From TMP-86 sp046347195 (lineage in GTDB: Bacteria > Pseudomonadota > Gammaproteobacteria > Steroidobacterales > Steroidobacteraceae): a stretch of 64,000 bases of DNA. Below, in pieces: positions 32,155 to 40,369 of this stretch. Position numbers and translations under genes: made by a program. Positions within the stretch are counted from its first letter, which is position 1; every line of letters starts with the position of its first letter. Under the pieces are notes generated by a model. It had not been told where the DNA came from. It saw only the letters and a list, made by a program, of their open reading frames with translations, and did not search any database. The DNA lies in the NCBI GenBank assembly GCA_046347195.1, contig JAXMGQ010000002.1, positions 124,001 to 188,000 of the forward strand, in the 5' to 3' direction.

Positions 32155-32169
32155 ATTGCGCCACACACC

Positions 32170-33576
32170 ATGCCCAAACGCCTACCTTCCGATCTGCTGG
32201 AACAGGTAACGGCCTTACTCCACAACCATCCCGAGGGACTGACGCTTCAGGAAATCGAGGAATCATTCCGGGGCGTGGCGAGCCGCCGCTCCCTGCAGCG
32301 TCGCCTGGATCAGTGGGTACGACACCACCAGCTTCGCGCCGTAGGCATACGGCGCAGCCGGCACTACCTCAGTCCTGAACCACCCGCTGCCCTCCTGGCG
32401 CGGTCGAAACCGTCATCGGCCGGAACCGATCCGGCGGGCACGAACACGGGCATGCCAGTCTCGTCCGCCGGCCAGGAAATCCAGGCGTTCGTTCGCAAGC
32501 CACTGACCGACAGGATGCCAGTCGGATATGAACGCGCATTCCTGGAAGCGTATGTCCCCAACGAAACAGCGTACCTGCCCGAGGTGATAAGGACGCATCT
32601 GCAGGAACTCGGGCGCACACCGGACGGGGCGCGTCCTGGCGGAACATACGCTCGGAACATTCTGAACCGGCTGCTGATCGACCTCTCCTGGTCGTCGAGC
32701 CGACTGGAAGGCAATACCTACTCTCTGCTCGACACACGTGAGTTGCTCGAGCACGGCACAGTTGCGGCTGGCAAGGATGCCAAAGAAACGCAGATGATCC
32801 TCAACCACAAGGCCGCAATCGAATTATTGGTCGACTCGGCAGAGGAGATTGGAGTCAATCGATTCACCATCACCAATCTGCATGCCCTGCTGGCTGACAA
32901 CTTGCTCGACGACCCTCAAAACGCTGGAAGACTGCGGATAGCGCCAATCGCCATCGGAGCCTCCACCTATGTCCCAACCGCCATTCCACAGTTGATCGAA
33001 GAAATGTTCACTCGTCTGATCGAAACGGGCAGCGCCATCCGCGATGCATTCGAGCAGTCATTCTTTCTGATGGTCCACATCCCCTACCTGCAACCATTCG
33101 TCGATGTCAACAAGCGTACTTCCAGGCTTGCGTCGAACATTCCACTGATCCAACGCAATCTGGTGCCCCTGTCATTTCTCGATGTCCCGGAACAGACGTA
33201 CATCGAAGGTCTCATCGGAATCCACGAACTGAACCGAATCGAACTGCTTCGCGATCTGTATGTCTGGGCTTACGAACGCTCGGCGCGACAATACAAGACG
33301 CTGCGCGATTCGCTGCCCGAGCCCGACCCCTTCCGTCTACGCTATCGTGCGGCGCTCACCGAAGCCGTAGCCGAAATCGTCCGAGGACGCATTCCTCTGA
33401 CAAATGCGGCCATGGCAAACCTCGCCCGTCAGACCGTCGACGCACAGGACATTCCCCGGTTTACACGTCTGGTGTTGCAGGAAGTGACTGGACTTCACGA
33501 GGGCAATATCGCCAGATTCCGTCTTCGGCCGTCGGAGTTTCAGCGATGGCAGGCGATGCAGTTGGCCGACACGTGA
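32170..33576 (+). CDS. Fic-family protein with N-terminal winged helix and altered catalytic motif
   Basis: 468 residues. Residues 5-70 form a winged-helix DNA-binding domain (GLTLQEIEESFRGVASRRSLQRRLDQWVRHHQLRAVGIRRSRHYLSP). The Fic domain follows, with an N-terminal inhibitory helix motif SSRLEGN (176-182, consensus S/T-x3-E-G/N). The Fic loop reads QPFVDVNKRTSR (308-319) where active enzymes have HPFxxGNGRxxR. The catalytic His is Gln, and the phosphate-anchor Gly residues are replaced. AMP transfer by the classical mechanism seems unlikely. The IPYLQPF...DVNKR form may be a subfamily trait. A C-terminal helical region follows. It has its own operators. Confidence 0.85.
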   Translation: MPKRLPSDLLEQVTALLHNHPEGLTLQEIEESFRGVASRRSLQRRLDQWVRHHQLRAVGIRRSRHYLSPEPPAALLARSKPSSAGTDPAGTNTGMPVSSAGQEIQAFVRKPLTDRMPVGYERAFLEAYVPNETAYLPEVIRTHLQELGRTPDGARPGGTYARNILNRLLIDLSWSSSRLEGNTYSLLDTRELLEHGTVAAGKDAKETQMILNHKAAIELLVDSAEEIGVNRFTITNLHALLADNLLDDPQNAGRLRIAPIAIGASTYVPTAIPQLIEEMFTRLIETGSAIRDAFEQSFFLMVHIPYLQPFVDVNKRTSRLASNIPLIQRNLVPLSFLDVPEQTYIEGLIGIHELNRIELLRDLYVWAYERSARQYKTLRDSLPEPDPFRLRYRAALTEAVAEIVRGRIPLTNAAMANLARQTVDAQDIPRFTRLVLQEVTGLHEGNIARFRLRPSEFQRWQAMQLADT

Positions 33577-33639
33577 TCCGGGGCTGCTTCGGACACGACT
33601 TCGGCTTCACAAGACAATTCATGCTTCGTACTCGACGCC

Positions 33640-34527
33640 TCAATGATGGCAGGCCGAACAGGCCCGCGTCGGACCATGCTTCTGCTCCAGCAGCGCGGTC
33701 TTCGCATGGCAATCGCAGCAGAACACATGAAAGGTGGCCTCGCTGGAGCGCACCAGATCGGTTCGTGCACTGCGATGGCAGGCGATGCAGGTGACGTTGC
33801 CCGTGTGATCCGTGAAGTTGTGATGGCAGGTCACGCAATTGACCGACACATGATGCTCATGGGGGAAGCGCACCGGGATCACATCCGGCTGCACCGCGGG
33901 CTCCAGCAGCAACTGCTTCGATGTCGGCGCCGGCAGCAGCGCGATGAGGCACACGGCGGCCACGTGGCTCGCGCTGCGGGCTGGCGAGCGTGAAGGCCGG
34001 CGACGCAGCGCGTACCAGGCCGGCGGCAGGCACAGCAGCAACAGCACGACGATCAGCTTGGCGGTGCTGCCCAGCAGTTGCGAGCTGCCGACGGCGTGAG
34101 CGCAGACCGCGAGCAGGAAGGCCGCGGCGAGCACCATGTGGGCCGTCGCTTGGGCCGGCGCGCGCGCGAGCCGCAGGCGCGCCCGCGCAGAGATGCCGGT
34201 GATCACTGCGGCGATGACGCACAGCGCAGCAACAGCGCCGCCCCACATGTACACGGGTGCCGAGGGCAGGAGGTAGCGCAAGACCTGCGGCTCGTCGAAC
34301 AGAAGAATGACGATGTGAGCCGTCGCGAAAACCAGCGCAATCCATCCCAGCAGACGGTGCTGCGACACCCCCATCAGCCGGGCATGCGGCAGGCCATCGG
34401 CCCGCACGGGGAACAGATACAGGCACAGGATGAGGATCAGGCAGGCGTAGCCGCAAGCAGCTCCGATGTCCCAGAGTACACCGCCGGACACGGCAGGCGG
34501 GCTGATGAGCAGCAACCCACCGAGCAA
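33640..34527 (-). CDS. Membrane cytochrome b-like domain fused to a tetraheme cytochrome c domain
   Basis: 295 residues. The first 200 hold about six membrane helices with paired histidines (HRLLGWIALVFATAHIVILLF and TAHMVLAAAFLLAVCAHAVGS) that could bind heme b, as in ferric-reductase-like domains. The last 75 residues carry four CxxCH sites: CVTCH, CIACH, CCDCH and CSACH, a class III cytochrome c pattern. The protein could pass electrons between the quinone pool and periplasmic partners. Only a TTG at 34527 is available as an in-frame start before a stop, so the N-terminus is uncertain. It follows pyc by about 30 bp. Confidence 0.72.
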   Translation of the reverse strand: MLGGLLLISPPAVSGGVLWDIGAACGYACLILILCLYLFPVRADGLPHARLMGVSQHRLLGWIALVFATAHIVILLFDEPQVLRYLLPSAPVYMWGGAVAALCVIAAVITGISARARLRLARAPAQATAHMVLAAAFLLAVCAHAVGSSQLLGSTAKLIVVLLLLCLPPAWYALRRRPSRSPARSASHVAAVCLIALLPAPTSKQLLLEPAVQPDVIPVRFPHEHHVSVNCVTCHHNFTDHTGNVTCIACHRSARTDLVRSSEATFHVFCCDCHAKTALLEQKHGPTRACSACHH

Positions 34528-34558
34528 GGAAGCAAGGGCGATGCGGCGGATGGGAATC

Positions 34559-37500
34559 TCACTCGATGATGATCAGCAGATCCTTCGTATCCACGGGCTG
34601 CCCCGGTTTCACCAGGACTTCCTTGACCGCACCTTCGCGTTCGGCGCGCACCGTGGTCTCCATCTTCATGGCTTCGAGCGTGAGCAGCGCATCGCCGCGC
34701 GTGAGCTTCTGGCCGGCGTGCACCATGACCGTGCCGACGGTGCCGGGCATCGGCGCGCCGACGTGGCCGGTGTTGCCGGACTCGATCTTGCGGGGCGGCG
34801 GGCGGCTGGCGACCTGGCTGCGATCGGCGATGCGCACCGAGCGCGGCTGGCCGTTGAGCTCGAAGAACACCGTGCGAGTGCCATCATCGTGCGCATCGCT
34901 GGTGGCGACATAGCGCACGATCAGCGTCTTGCCGCGCTCGAGATCGACGCTGATCTCCTGGCCGGGCTCCATGCCGTAGAAGAAGACGGAGGTCGGCAGC
35001 GTGGACAGGTTGCCGTAGGTCGCCCGGCTCGCCGCGTAATCCAGGTACACCTTCGGGTACATGAGATAGGAGGCGAGGTCCGTGTCGCTGAGGGGCCGTC
35101 CGCTCTTGCCCTCGGCGGTCGTGCGCGCGGCGGCAAGATCGGTGGAGGTGAGCAGTTCGCCGGGACGACGGTGCACGGGTTCCGCTCCCTGCAGCACCTT
35201 GCGCTGCAGTGCCGGCGGGAAGCCGCCATGCGGTTGTCCGAGATCACCGCGCATGAGCTGCACGAGCGACTCGGGAAAGGCGATCTCCACGGCCGGGTCC
35301 AGCACGGCTTCGCGGGTCAGGCCACTGGTGATCATCATGATCGCCATGTCGCCCACCACCTTGGAGGTGGGCGTCACCTTGACGATGTCGCCGAGCATCT
35401 CGTTGACCTGCGCATAGGCCAGCGCCACTTCGGGCCAGCGGTGATCGTCCAGCCCCAGCGAGCGGGCCTGCTCGCGCAGGTTGGTGTACTGGCCGCCCGG
35501 CATGCCGTGCACGTACACCTCCGATGCGCCGGAGCGGATGTCGCTTTCGAAGGCCACGTAGCCGTGACGCACCTGCTCCCAGTAGCCGGAGATCAGCCGC
35601 AGCGCGTCGGCATCGATGCCGGCATCGCGCTCGCCATGGCGCAGCGCCTCGACGATGGACCCGAGGTTCGGTTGCGAGGTGAGCCCGGACATCGAGTCGA
35701 TGGCCCCGTCCACCGCGTCCGCCCCGGCCTCCACGGCGGCCAGCACGCTGGCGGCCGCGATGCCGCTGGTGTCGTGCGTGTGGAAGTGCACCGGCAGGCC
35801 GATCTCCTCCTTCAGCGCCTTGACCAGCACGCCGGCGGCGCGTGGCCGGCACAGGCCGGCCATGTCCTTGATGCCCAGCACGTGCGCACCCATGGCCTTG
35901 AGCTCGCGGGCGAGGTCCAGGTAGTAGCGCAGCGAGTACTTCGTCTCGCGGGGATCCGACAGGTTGCCGGTGTAGCAGATGGCCGCCTCGCACAGCCGCC
36001 CCGTCTCGAGCACCGCCTCGACCGCCACGCGCATGTTGGGCACCCAGTTGAGGCAGTCGAAGATGCGGAACACGTCGATGCCGGCCCGGGCCGCCTGCGC
36101 GACGAAATGGCGCACCACGTTGTCGGGATAGTTGGTGTAGCCCACCGCGTTGGCCGAGCGCAGCAGCATCTGCAGCAGCAGATTCGGCATCGCCTCGCGG
36201 AAGGCGGCGAGGCGGTCCCATGGGTCTTCCTTGAGGAAGCGCATGGCGACATCGAAGGTGGCGCCGCCCCAGCATTCCACCGAGAAGAGCTGCGGCAGGA
36301 GCGAGGCGTAGTACGGCGCGATGACCTCCATGTCGTGCGTGCGCACCCGGGTCGCGAGCAGCGACTGGTGCGCATCGCGCATGCTGGTGTCGGTGAGCAG
36401 CACACGCTTCTGCGCGAGCATCCAGCGGGCGAATCGCTCGGGACCCAGCTCGTCGAGGAGCTGCCGCGTGCCGTTGGCGGGCGGCGGCAGCGTGAGCCTG
36501 GGTGCGCGCGGGAACACCGGCTGGCGGGGTTTCGCCCGTCCCTTCACCTCCGGGTTGCCGTTGATGATGGTCTCACCGAGGTAGTTCAGCAGCCGCGTGG
36601 CGCGGTCGCGCTTGCGCGGGATCTGGAACAGCTCGGGCCTCTGGTCGATGAACTTGGTGGTGTAGTCGGCCTCGACGAAGCGCGGGTGCGTGATGAGCTG
36701 GTCGAGGAATCGCAGGTTGGTCACCACTCCGCGGATGCGAAACTCCCACAGCGCGCGGTGCATGCGCGAGATCGTCTCCTCCGGCGTCGGCGACCAGGCC
36801 GTGACCTTGACCAGCAGGGAGTCGTAGTAGCGCGTGATGATGGCGCCGGCGTAGGCGGTGCCGGCATCCAGGCGGATGCCGAAGCCGGCCGGGCTGCGGT
36901 AGGCGGTGATCGTGCCGTAGTCGGGCACGAAGTTGTTCTCGGGGTCCTCCGTGGTGACGCGGCACTGCAGGGCGTGCGCATTCATGCGGATGTCGCGCTG
37001 GGCCGGCACGCCGCTCTGCGGGGTGCCGATGCGCGCGCCGCCGGCGATGCGGATCTGGGCCTTGACCAGGTCGATGCCGGTGATGCACTCGGTGACGGTG
37101 TGCTCCACCTGGATGCGCGGGTTCACCTCGATGAAGTAGAACTTGCCGGTGTCCGCATCCTGCAGGAATTCGACGGTGCCGGCGGCACGATACGACACCG
37201 CCCGGCCGATGGCGAGCGCCGCGGAGCACAGCTCGCTGCGCTGCTGGTCGGTCAGGAAGGCGGCCGGCGCGCGCTCCACCACCTTCTGGTTGCGCCGCTG
37301 CACGGTACAGTCGCGCTCGAACAGGTGGACGAGGTTGCCATGAGCATCGCCCATGATCTGCACCTCGACGTGGCGCGCATGCCGGATGAGCTTCTCGAGG
37401 TACACCTCGTCCTTGCCGAAGGCGGCGCGCGCCTCGCGGCGCGCCACCGCCACCGCCTCGCGCAACTGCGACTCGTCCTCGACGATGCGCATGCCGCGTC

Positions 37501-38020
37501 CGCCACCGCCCCAGCTCGCCTTGAGCATGACGGGAAAGCCCACCTCGCGCGCCAGCTTCAGGGTCTGCGCCTCATCGGCCGGCAACGGCGGCGTCGCCGG
37601 CATCACCGGCACGCCGGCCTCGCGCGCGAGATTGCGCGCCTGCACCTTGTTGCCCAGGCGCCGCATCGTGTCGGGCGTGGGCCCGACGAACATGACGCCG
37701 GCCTCGATCAGGCTGTCGGCGAACTCCGGACTTTCGGACAGGAAGCCGTACCCCGGGTGCACGGCATCCACCTTCGCCTCGGAGGCGATGCGCACGATGT
37801 CCTCGATGTCGAGGTAGGCATCGATGGGACCCTTGCCCTCTCCCACCAGGTAGCTCTCGTCCGCCTTGGTGCGATGGAGCGAGAAGCGGTCTTCCTTCGA
37901 GTAGATGGCGACCGTGCGGATGCCGAGTTCGGCGGCCGCGCGCATGACGCGGATGGAGATCTCCCCGCGGTTGGCGATCAGCAGGCTGCGGATCGGAAAG
38001 TGAGAGGTGGACGCGCTCAT
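34559..38020 (-). CDS. pyc: Pyruvate carboxylase (single-chain)
   Basis: Carboxylates pyruvate to oxaloacetate with ATP and bicarbonate, replenishing the TCA cycle. 1153 residues, the normal length. Biotin carboxylase domain 1-460 (SLLIANRGEISIRVMRAAAELGI; HPGYGFLSESPEF; ATP loop GGGGRGMRIV), carboxyltransferase about 530-800 (DTSMRDAHQSLLATRVRT; FRIFDCLNW), and a C-terminal biotinyl domain with Lys near 1119 in LEAMKMETTV. ATG 38020 follows TATCAT by 9 nt. The protein is divergent from the isoaspartyl peptidase gene. Confidence 0.95.
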   Translation of the reverse strand: MSASTSHFPIRSLLIANRGEISIRVMRAAAELGIRTVAIYSKEDRFSLHRTKADESYLVGEGKGPIDAYLDIEDIVRIASEAKVDAVHPGYGFLSESPEFADSLIEAGVMFVGPTPDTMRRLGNKVQARNLAREAGVPVMPATPPLPADEAQTLKLAREVGFPVMLKASWGGGGRGMRIVEDESQLREAVAVARREARAAFGKDEVYLEKLIRHARHVEVQIMGDAHGNLVHLFERDCTVQRRNQKVVERAPAAFLTDQQRSELCSAALAIGRAVSYRAAGTVEFLQDADTGKFYFIEVNPRIQVEHTVTECITGIDLVKAQIRIAGGARIGTPQSGVPAQRDIRMNAHALQCRVTTEDPENNFVPDYGTITAYRSPAGFGIRLDAGTAYAGAIITRYYDSLLVKVTAWSPTPEETISRMHRALWEFRIRGVVTNLRFLDQLITHPRFVEADYTTKFIDQRPELFQIPRKRDRATRLLNYLGETIINGNPEVKGRAKPRQPVFPRAPRLTLPPPANGTRQLLDELGPERFARWMLAQKRVLLTDTSMRDAHQSLLATRVRTHDMEVIAPYYASLLPQLFSVECWGGATFDVAMRFLKEDPWDRLAAFREAMPNLLLQMLLRSANAVGYTNYPDNVVRHFVAQAARAGIDVFRIFDCLNWVPNMRVAVEAVLETGRLCEAAICYTGNLSDPRETKYSLRYYLDLARELKAMGAHVLGIKDMAGLCRPRAAGVLVKALKEEIGLPVHFHTHDTSGIAAASVLAAVEAGADAVDGAIDSMSGLTSQPNLGSIVEALRHGERDAGIDADALRLISGYWEQVRHGYVAFESDIRSGASEVYVHGMPGGQYTNLREQARSLGLDDHRWPEVALAYAQVNEMLGDIVKVTPTSKVVGDMAIMMITSGLTREAVLDPAVEIAFPESLVQLMRGDLGQPHGGFPPALQRKVLQGAEPVHRRPGELLTSTDLAAARTTAEGKSGRPLSDTDLASYLMYPKVYLDYAASRATYGNLSTLPTSVFFYGMEPGQEISVDLERGKTLIVRYVATSDAHDDGTRTVFFELNGQPRSVRIADRSQVASRPPPRKIESGNTGHVGAPMPGTVGTVMVHAGQKLTRGDALLTLEAMKMETTVRAEREGAVKEVLVKPGQPVDTKDLLIIIE

Positions 38021-38029
38021 CGTTGAACG

Positions 38030-38035
38030 ATGATA
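38030..38035 (-). promoter_or_regulatory. candidate -10 element of pyc
   Basis: On the reverse strand TATCAT lies 9 nt before the pyc ATG with no ribosome-binding site between, so any leader would be only a few bases. Confidence 0.35.
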
Positions 38036-38069
38036 GCCTTGCGCAAAGTCAATCTGCCAGGAAATCCAC

Positions 38070-38987
38070 ATGTTTGCGTTGGCGATTCACGGCGGTGCGG
38101 GCTCGCTGCCTCGGCACGAGATGAGCACCGCGCTGGAGCATGACTACCGGGCTGCGCTGCACGGTGCCCTCGCGGCCGGCACGGCCATCCTCGCCGATGG
38201 CGGCGCGAGCCTCGATGCGGTGACCGCCGCGGTGGTTCAGCTCGAGGACTGTCCGCTGTTCAACGCCGGGCGCGGCTCGGTGTTCACCCGGGAGGGTGGC
38301 CACGAGCTCGACGCCTCGGTCATGGAGGGCGCGGGGCGCGCCGCCGGTGCGGTCTGCGGCCTCACGCGCATCGCGAATCCGGTGCTGCTCGCCCGCGCGG
38401 TGATGGAGCATTCGGATTTCCTCATGCTCAGCGGCGCCGGCGCCGAGGAGTTCGCGCGTGACCGCGGCTTCGCGTTCGTGCCGTCGGCCTACTTCTGGAC
38501 GGAAGCCCGCTGGAAGCAGTTGCAGCGCATCCTCGCCGGCGACCCGTCGGTCTCGCCGCTGACCATCTCGCACGTGGGCACCGTGGGCGCCGTGGCCTGC
38601 GACGCCCGCGGACATCTCGCCGCCGCCACTTCCACCGGTGGCATGACCGGCAAGCGCTGGGGCCGCATCGGAGACTCGCCGCTGATCGGCGCCGGCACCT
38701 GGGCCGACGATCGGGGCTGCGCCATCTCCTGCACGGGGCATGGAGAGAGCTTCATCCGCATCGGTGTGGCGCACGAGATCGCCGCGCGCATGCGCCATGG
38801 CGGACGCGAGCTTGCTGCGGCGGTGCGCGAGGTGGTGCACGGTGAACTCGCCGACCTCGGCGGGGATGGCGGGGTGATCGCGGTGGATGCTCGCGGCAAC
38901 CTGTGCCTGGACTTCAACAGCCAGGGCATGTTCCGCGGCTGGGTGCGCGCGGGCGAGGAGGCCCGCGTGGCGATCTACGAGGCATGA
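38070..38987 (+). CDS. iaaA: Isoaspartyl peptidase / plant-type L-asparaginase
   Basis: An Ntn hydrolase that cleaves beta-aspartyl dipeptides and asparagine. 305 residues. The first half has ALAIHGGAGSLPR and CPLFNAGRGSVFTREGGHELDASVMEG. The autocleavage site is HVG/TVGAV with the nucleophile Thr at 171, followed by TSTGGMTGKRWGRIGDSPLIGAGTWA, the substrate-binding loop, and a glycine-rich TGHGE. No signal peptide is present, so it acts in the cytoplasm. It is homologous to the C-terminal domain of the secreted fusion at 53.3-55.3 kb and could process dipeptides imported into the cell. Confidence 0.92.
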   Translation: MFALAIHGGAGSLPRHEMSTALEHDYRAALHGALAAGTAILADGGASLDAVTAAVVQLEDCPLFNAGRGSVFTREGGHELDASVMEGAGRAAGAVCGLTRIANPVLLARAVMEHSDFLMLSGAGAEEFARDRGFAFVPSAYFWTEARWKQLQRILAGDPSVSPLTISHVGTVGAVACDARGHLAAATSTGGMTGKRWGRIGDSPLIGAGTWADDRGCAISCTGHGESFIRIGVAHEIAARMRHGGRELAAAVREVVHGELADLGGDGGVIAVDARGNLCLDFNSQGMFRGWVRAGEEARVAIYEA

Positions 38988-39009
38988 ACGCCCTGCGAGG
39001 CTTGGCGTC

Positions 39010-40269
39010 CTACGATGCCTGGCCGATCTTCGAAGACTGCGCGCGCTCGGCGCTGCGGCGCCGCTCGAAGCGGCCCGTCTGCAACGACTGGTACTCGGCT
39101 TCCATGACCACGACCCGATTGCGCCCCTGCTCCTTGGCGGCATACAGCGCCTCGTCGGCGAGCTGGATCAGGCCTTCCGCCGTGCGGTTCGGGCCCGGCA
39201 GCACGTAGGCGGCGCCGATGCTCACGGTGAGCCGTGTGGCGACGCGCGAGGCCTCGTGCGGGATGTTGAGCTCGGCCACCGAGCGCTGGATCCGGGTGAG
39301 CACCTCGGCGACGTAGTCGCGCGAGGCCTGGTACAACACCACCGCGAATTCCTCGCCGCCATAGCGCGCCACCACATCGAGCGGCCGGCGCGCGCACTGG
39401 TTGAGGCACACCGCCACCGCCCGCAGGCATTCATCGCCCGCCTGGTGTCCGTAGCGGTCGTTGTAGTCCTTGAAGCAGTCGATGTCGACCAGGAACACCG
39501 CCACCCGCTGCCGCTCGCTCATGGCGAGCTGCCAGGTGCGGTGGATGTGCTGGTCGAACATGCGGCGGTTCTGGATGCCCGTGAGGCCATCGCGAGCCAC
39601 CATGTCGCGCAGCAGGTGCCCTTCGAGGAAACGCGTACGCACCGCCTTCTCGTGCATGTACACCACCGCGGCACACAGCGTGTTGGCGGCGAACAGCGCG
39701 AGCGCGTTGTAGGCGAATTCGCTGGGCGTGATTCCCGTGCCGGCCGCGCCCATGAGATAGGCCACGAACACCCCGAGGTTCACCGTCAGCGCTTGATAGA
39801 ACACGAGTCCGGTGAGCAGGTACAGGAAGGTGGTGGTGAGGATCAGGCAGGGAAACAGGATCGTGATGCCCGCGTGCGAGGCGACGAGCTGCGAGACCAC
39901 CACCCCGAGGCCGACCAGCGAACCGACGGCCATCATCAGCGGGGCGAAGTGGCGCTGCCCGAATTCGGTGAACGTCACCGCGAGCATGCCCAGCATCATC
40001 GGCACGATCACCAGGAAGTGCACCAGGTTGGGAATGCGGCTGACGCTCGGCCCCAGCATGGTGGACTCCATCACCGAGAACGCCACCAGCATCAGGAAGC
40101 CGAGCACCAGGGTGATGCGCAGATAACGAAGGTTCTCGGCGAGATGGTGGCGGCGGAAATCCGCCTCCAGGTCGGGGGTGAAGGTGAGCCAGGCAAACCC
40201 CTCCCGAAGCTGGCGCGCGTGCGGGGCGTCCGGCAGGTCCTCGATTGAAAAGCGGTTTTCAGCGCTCAT
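39010..40269 (-). CDS. Membrane diguanylate cyclase (GGDEF)
   Basis: 419 residues. A cytoplasmic N-terminus is followed by about six membrane helices (LRITLVLGFLMLVAFSV through AYNALALFAANTLCAAVVYM). The C-terminal GGDEF domain has DGLTGIQNRRMFD, VDIDCFKDYNDRYGHQAGD, and the active-site motif RYGGEEF. Five residues upstream RPLD is an intact inhibitory RxxD site. It should therefore make cyclic-di-GMP with product feedback. The signal sensed by the membrane part is unknown. The upstream 100-bp gap contains a GAGACCGGTCTC palindrome. Confidence 0.9.
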   Translation of the reverse strand: MSAENRFSIEDLPDAPHARQLREGFAWLTFTPDLEADFRRHHLAENLRYLRITLVLGFLMLVAFSVMESTMLGPSVSRIPNLVHFLVIVPMMLGMLAVTFTEFGQRHFAPLMMAVGSLVGLGVVVSQLVASHAGITILFPCLILTTTFLYLLTGLVFYQALTVNLGVFVAYLMGAAGTGITPSEFAYNALALFAANTLCAAVVYMHEKAVRTRFLEGHLLRDMVARDGLTGIQNRRMFDQHIHRTWQLAMSERQRVAVFLVDIDCFKDYNDRYGHQAGDECLRAVAVCLNQCARRPLDVVARYGGEEFAVVLYQASRDYVAEVLTRIQRSVAELNIPHEASRVATRLTVSIGAAYVLPGPNRTAEGLIQLADEALYAAKEQGRNRVVVMEAEYQSLQTGRFERRRSAERAQSSKIGQAS

Positions 40270-40369
40270 CGCATGTCAACATAACACCCTTGACTGCGGG
40301 AGACCGGTCTCAGGCCACAGTTTTGGAACCTCGCGTTATGTCAAAATTACAAGGATCGTGACGGGACGC

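Noticed and set aside
34466..38026. Very long forward open frame antisense to pyc (about 1190 codons)
   Set aside because: It is a GC-skew shadow of pyc: His/Arg/Asp-rich with no domain, whereas the reverse frame is an unmistakable pyruvate carboxylase.
40300..40311. GAGACCGGTCTC palindrome between gshA and the GGDEF gene
   Set aside because: Short, without a loop or T-run and not centred on a promoter I can recognise; too little to call an operator or terminator.
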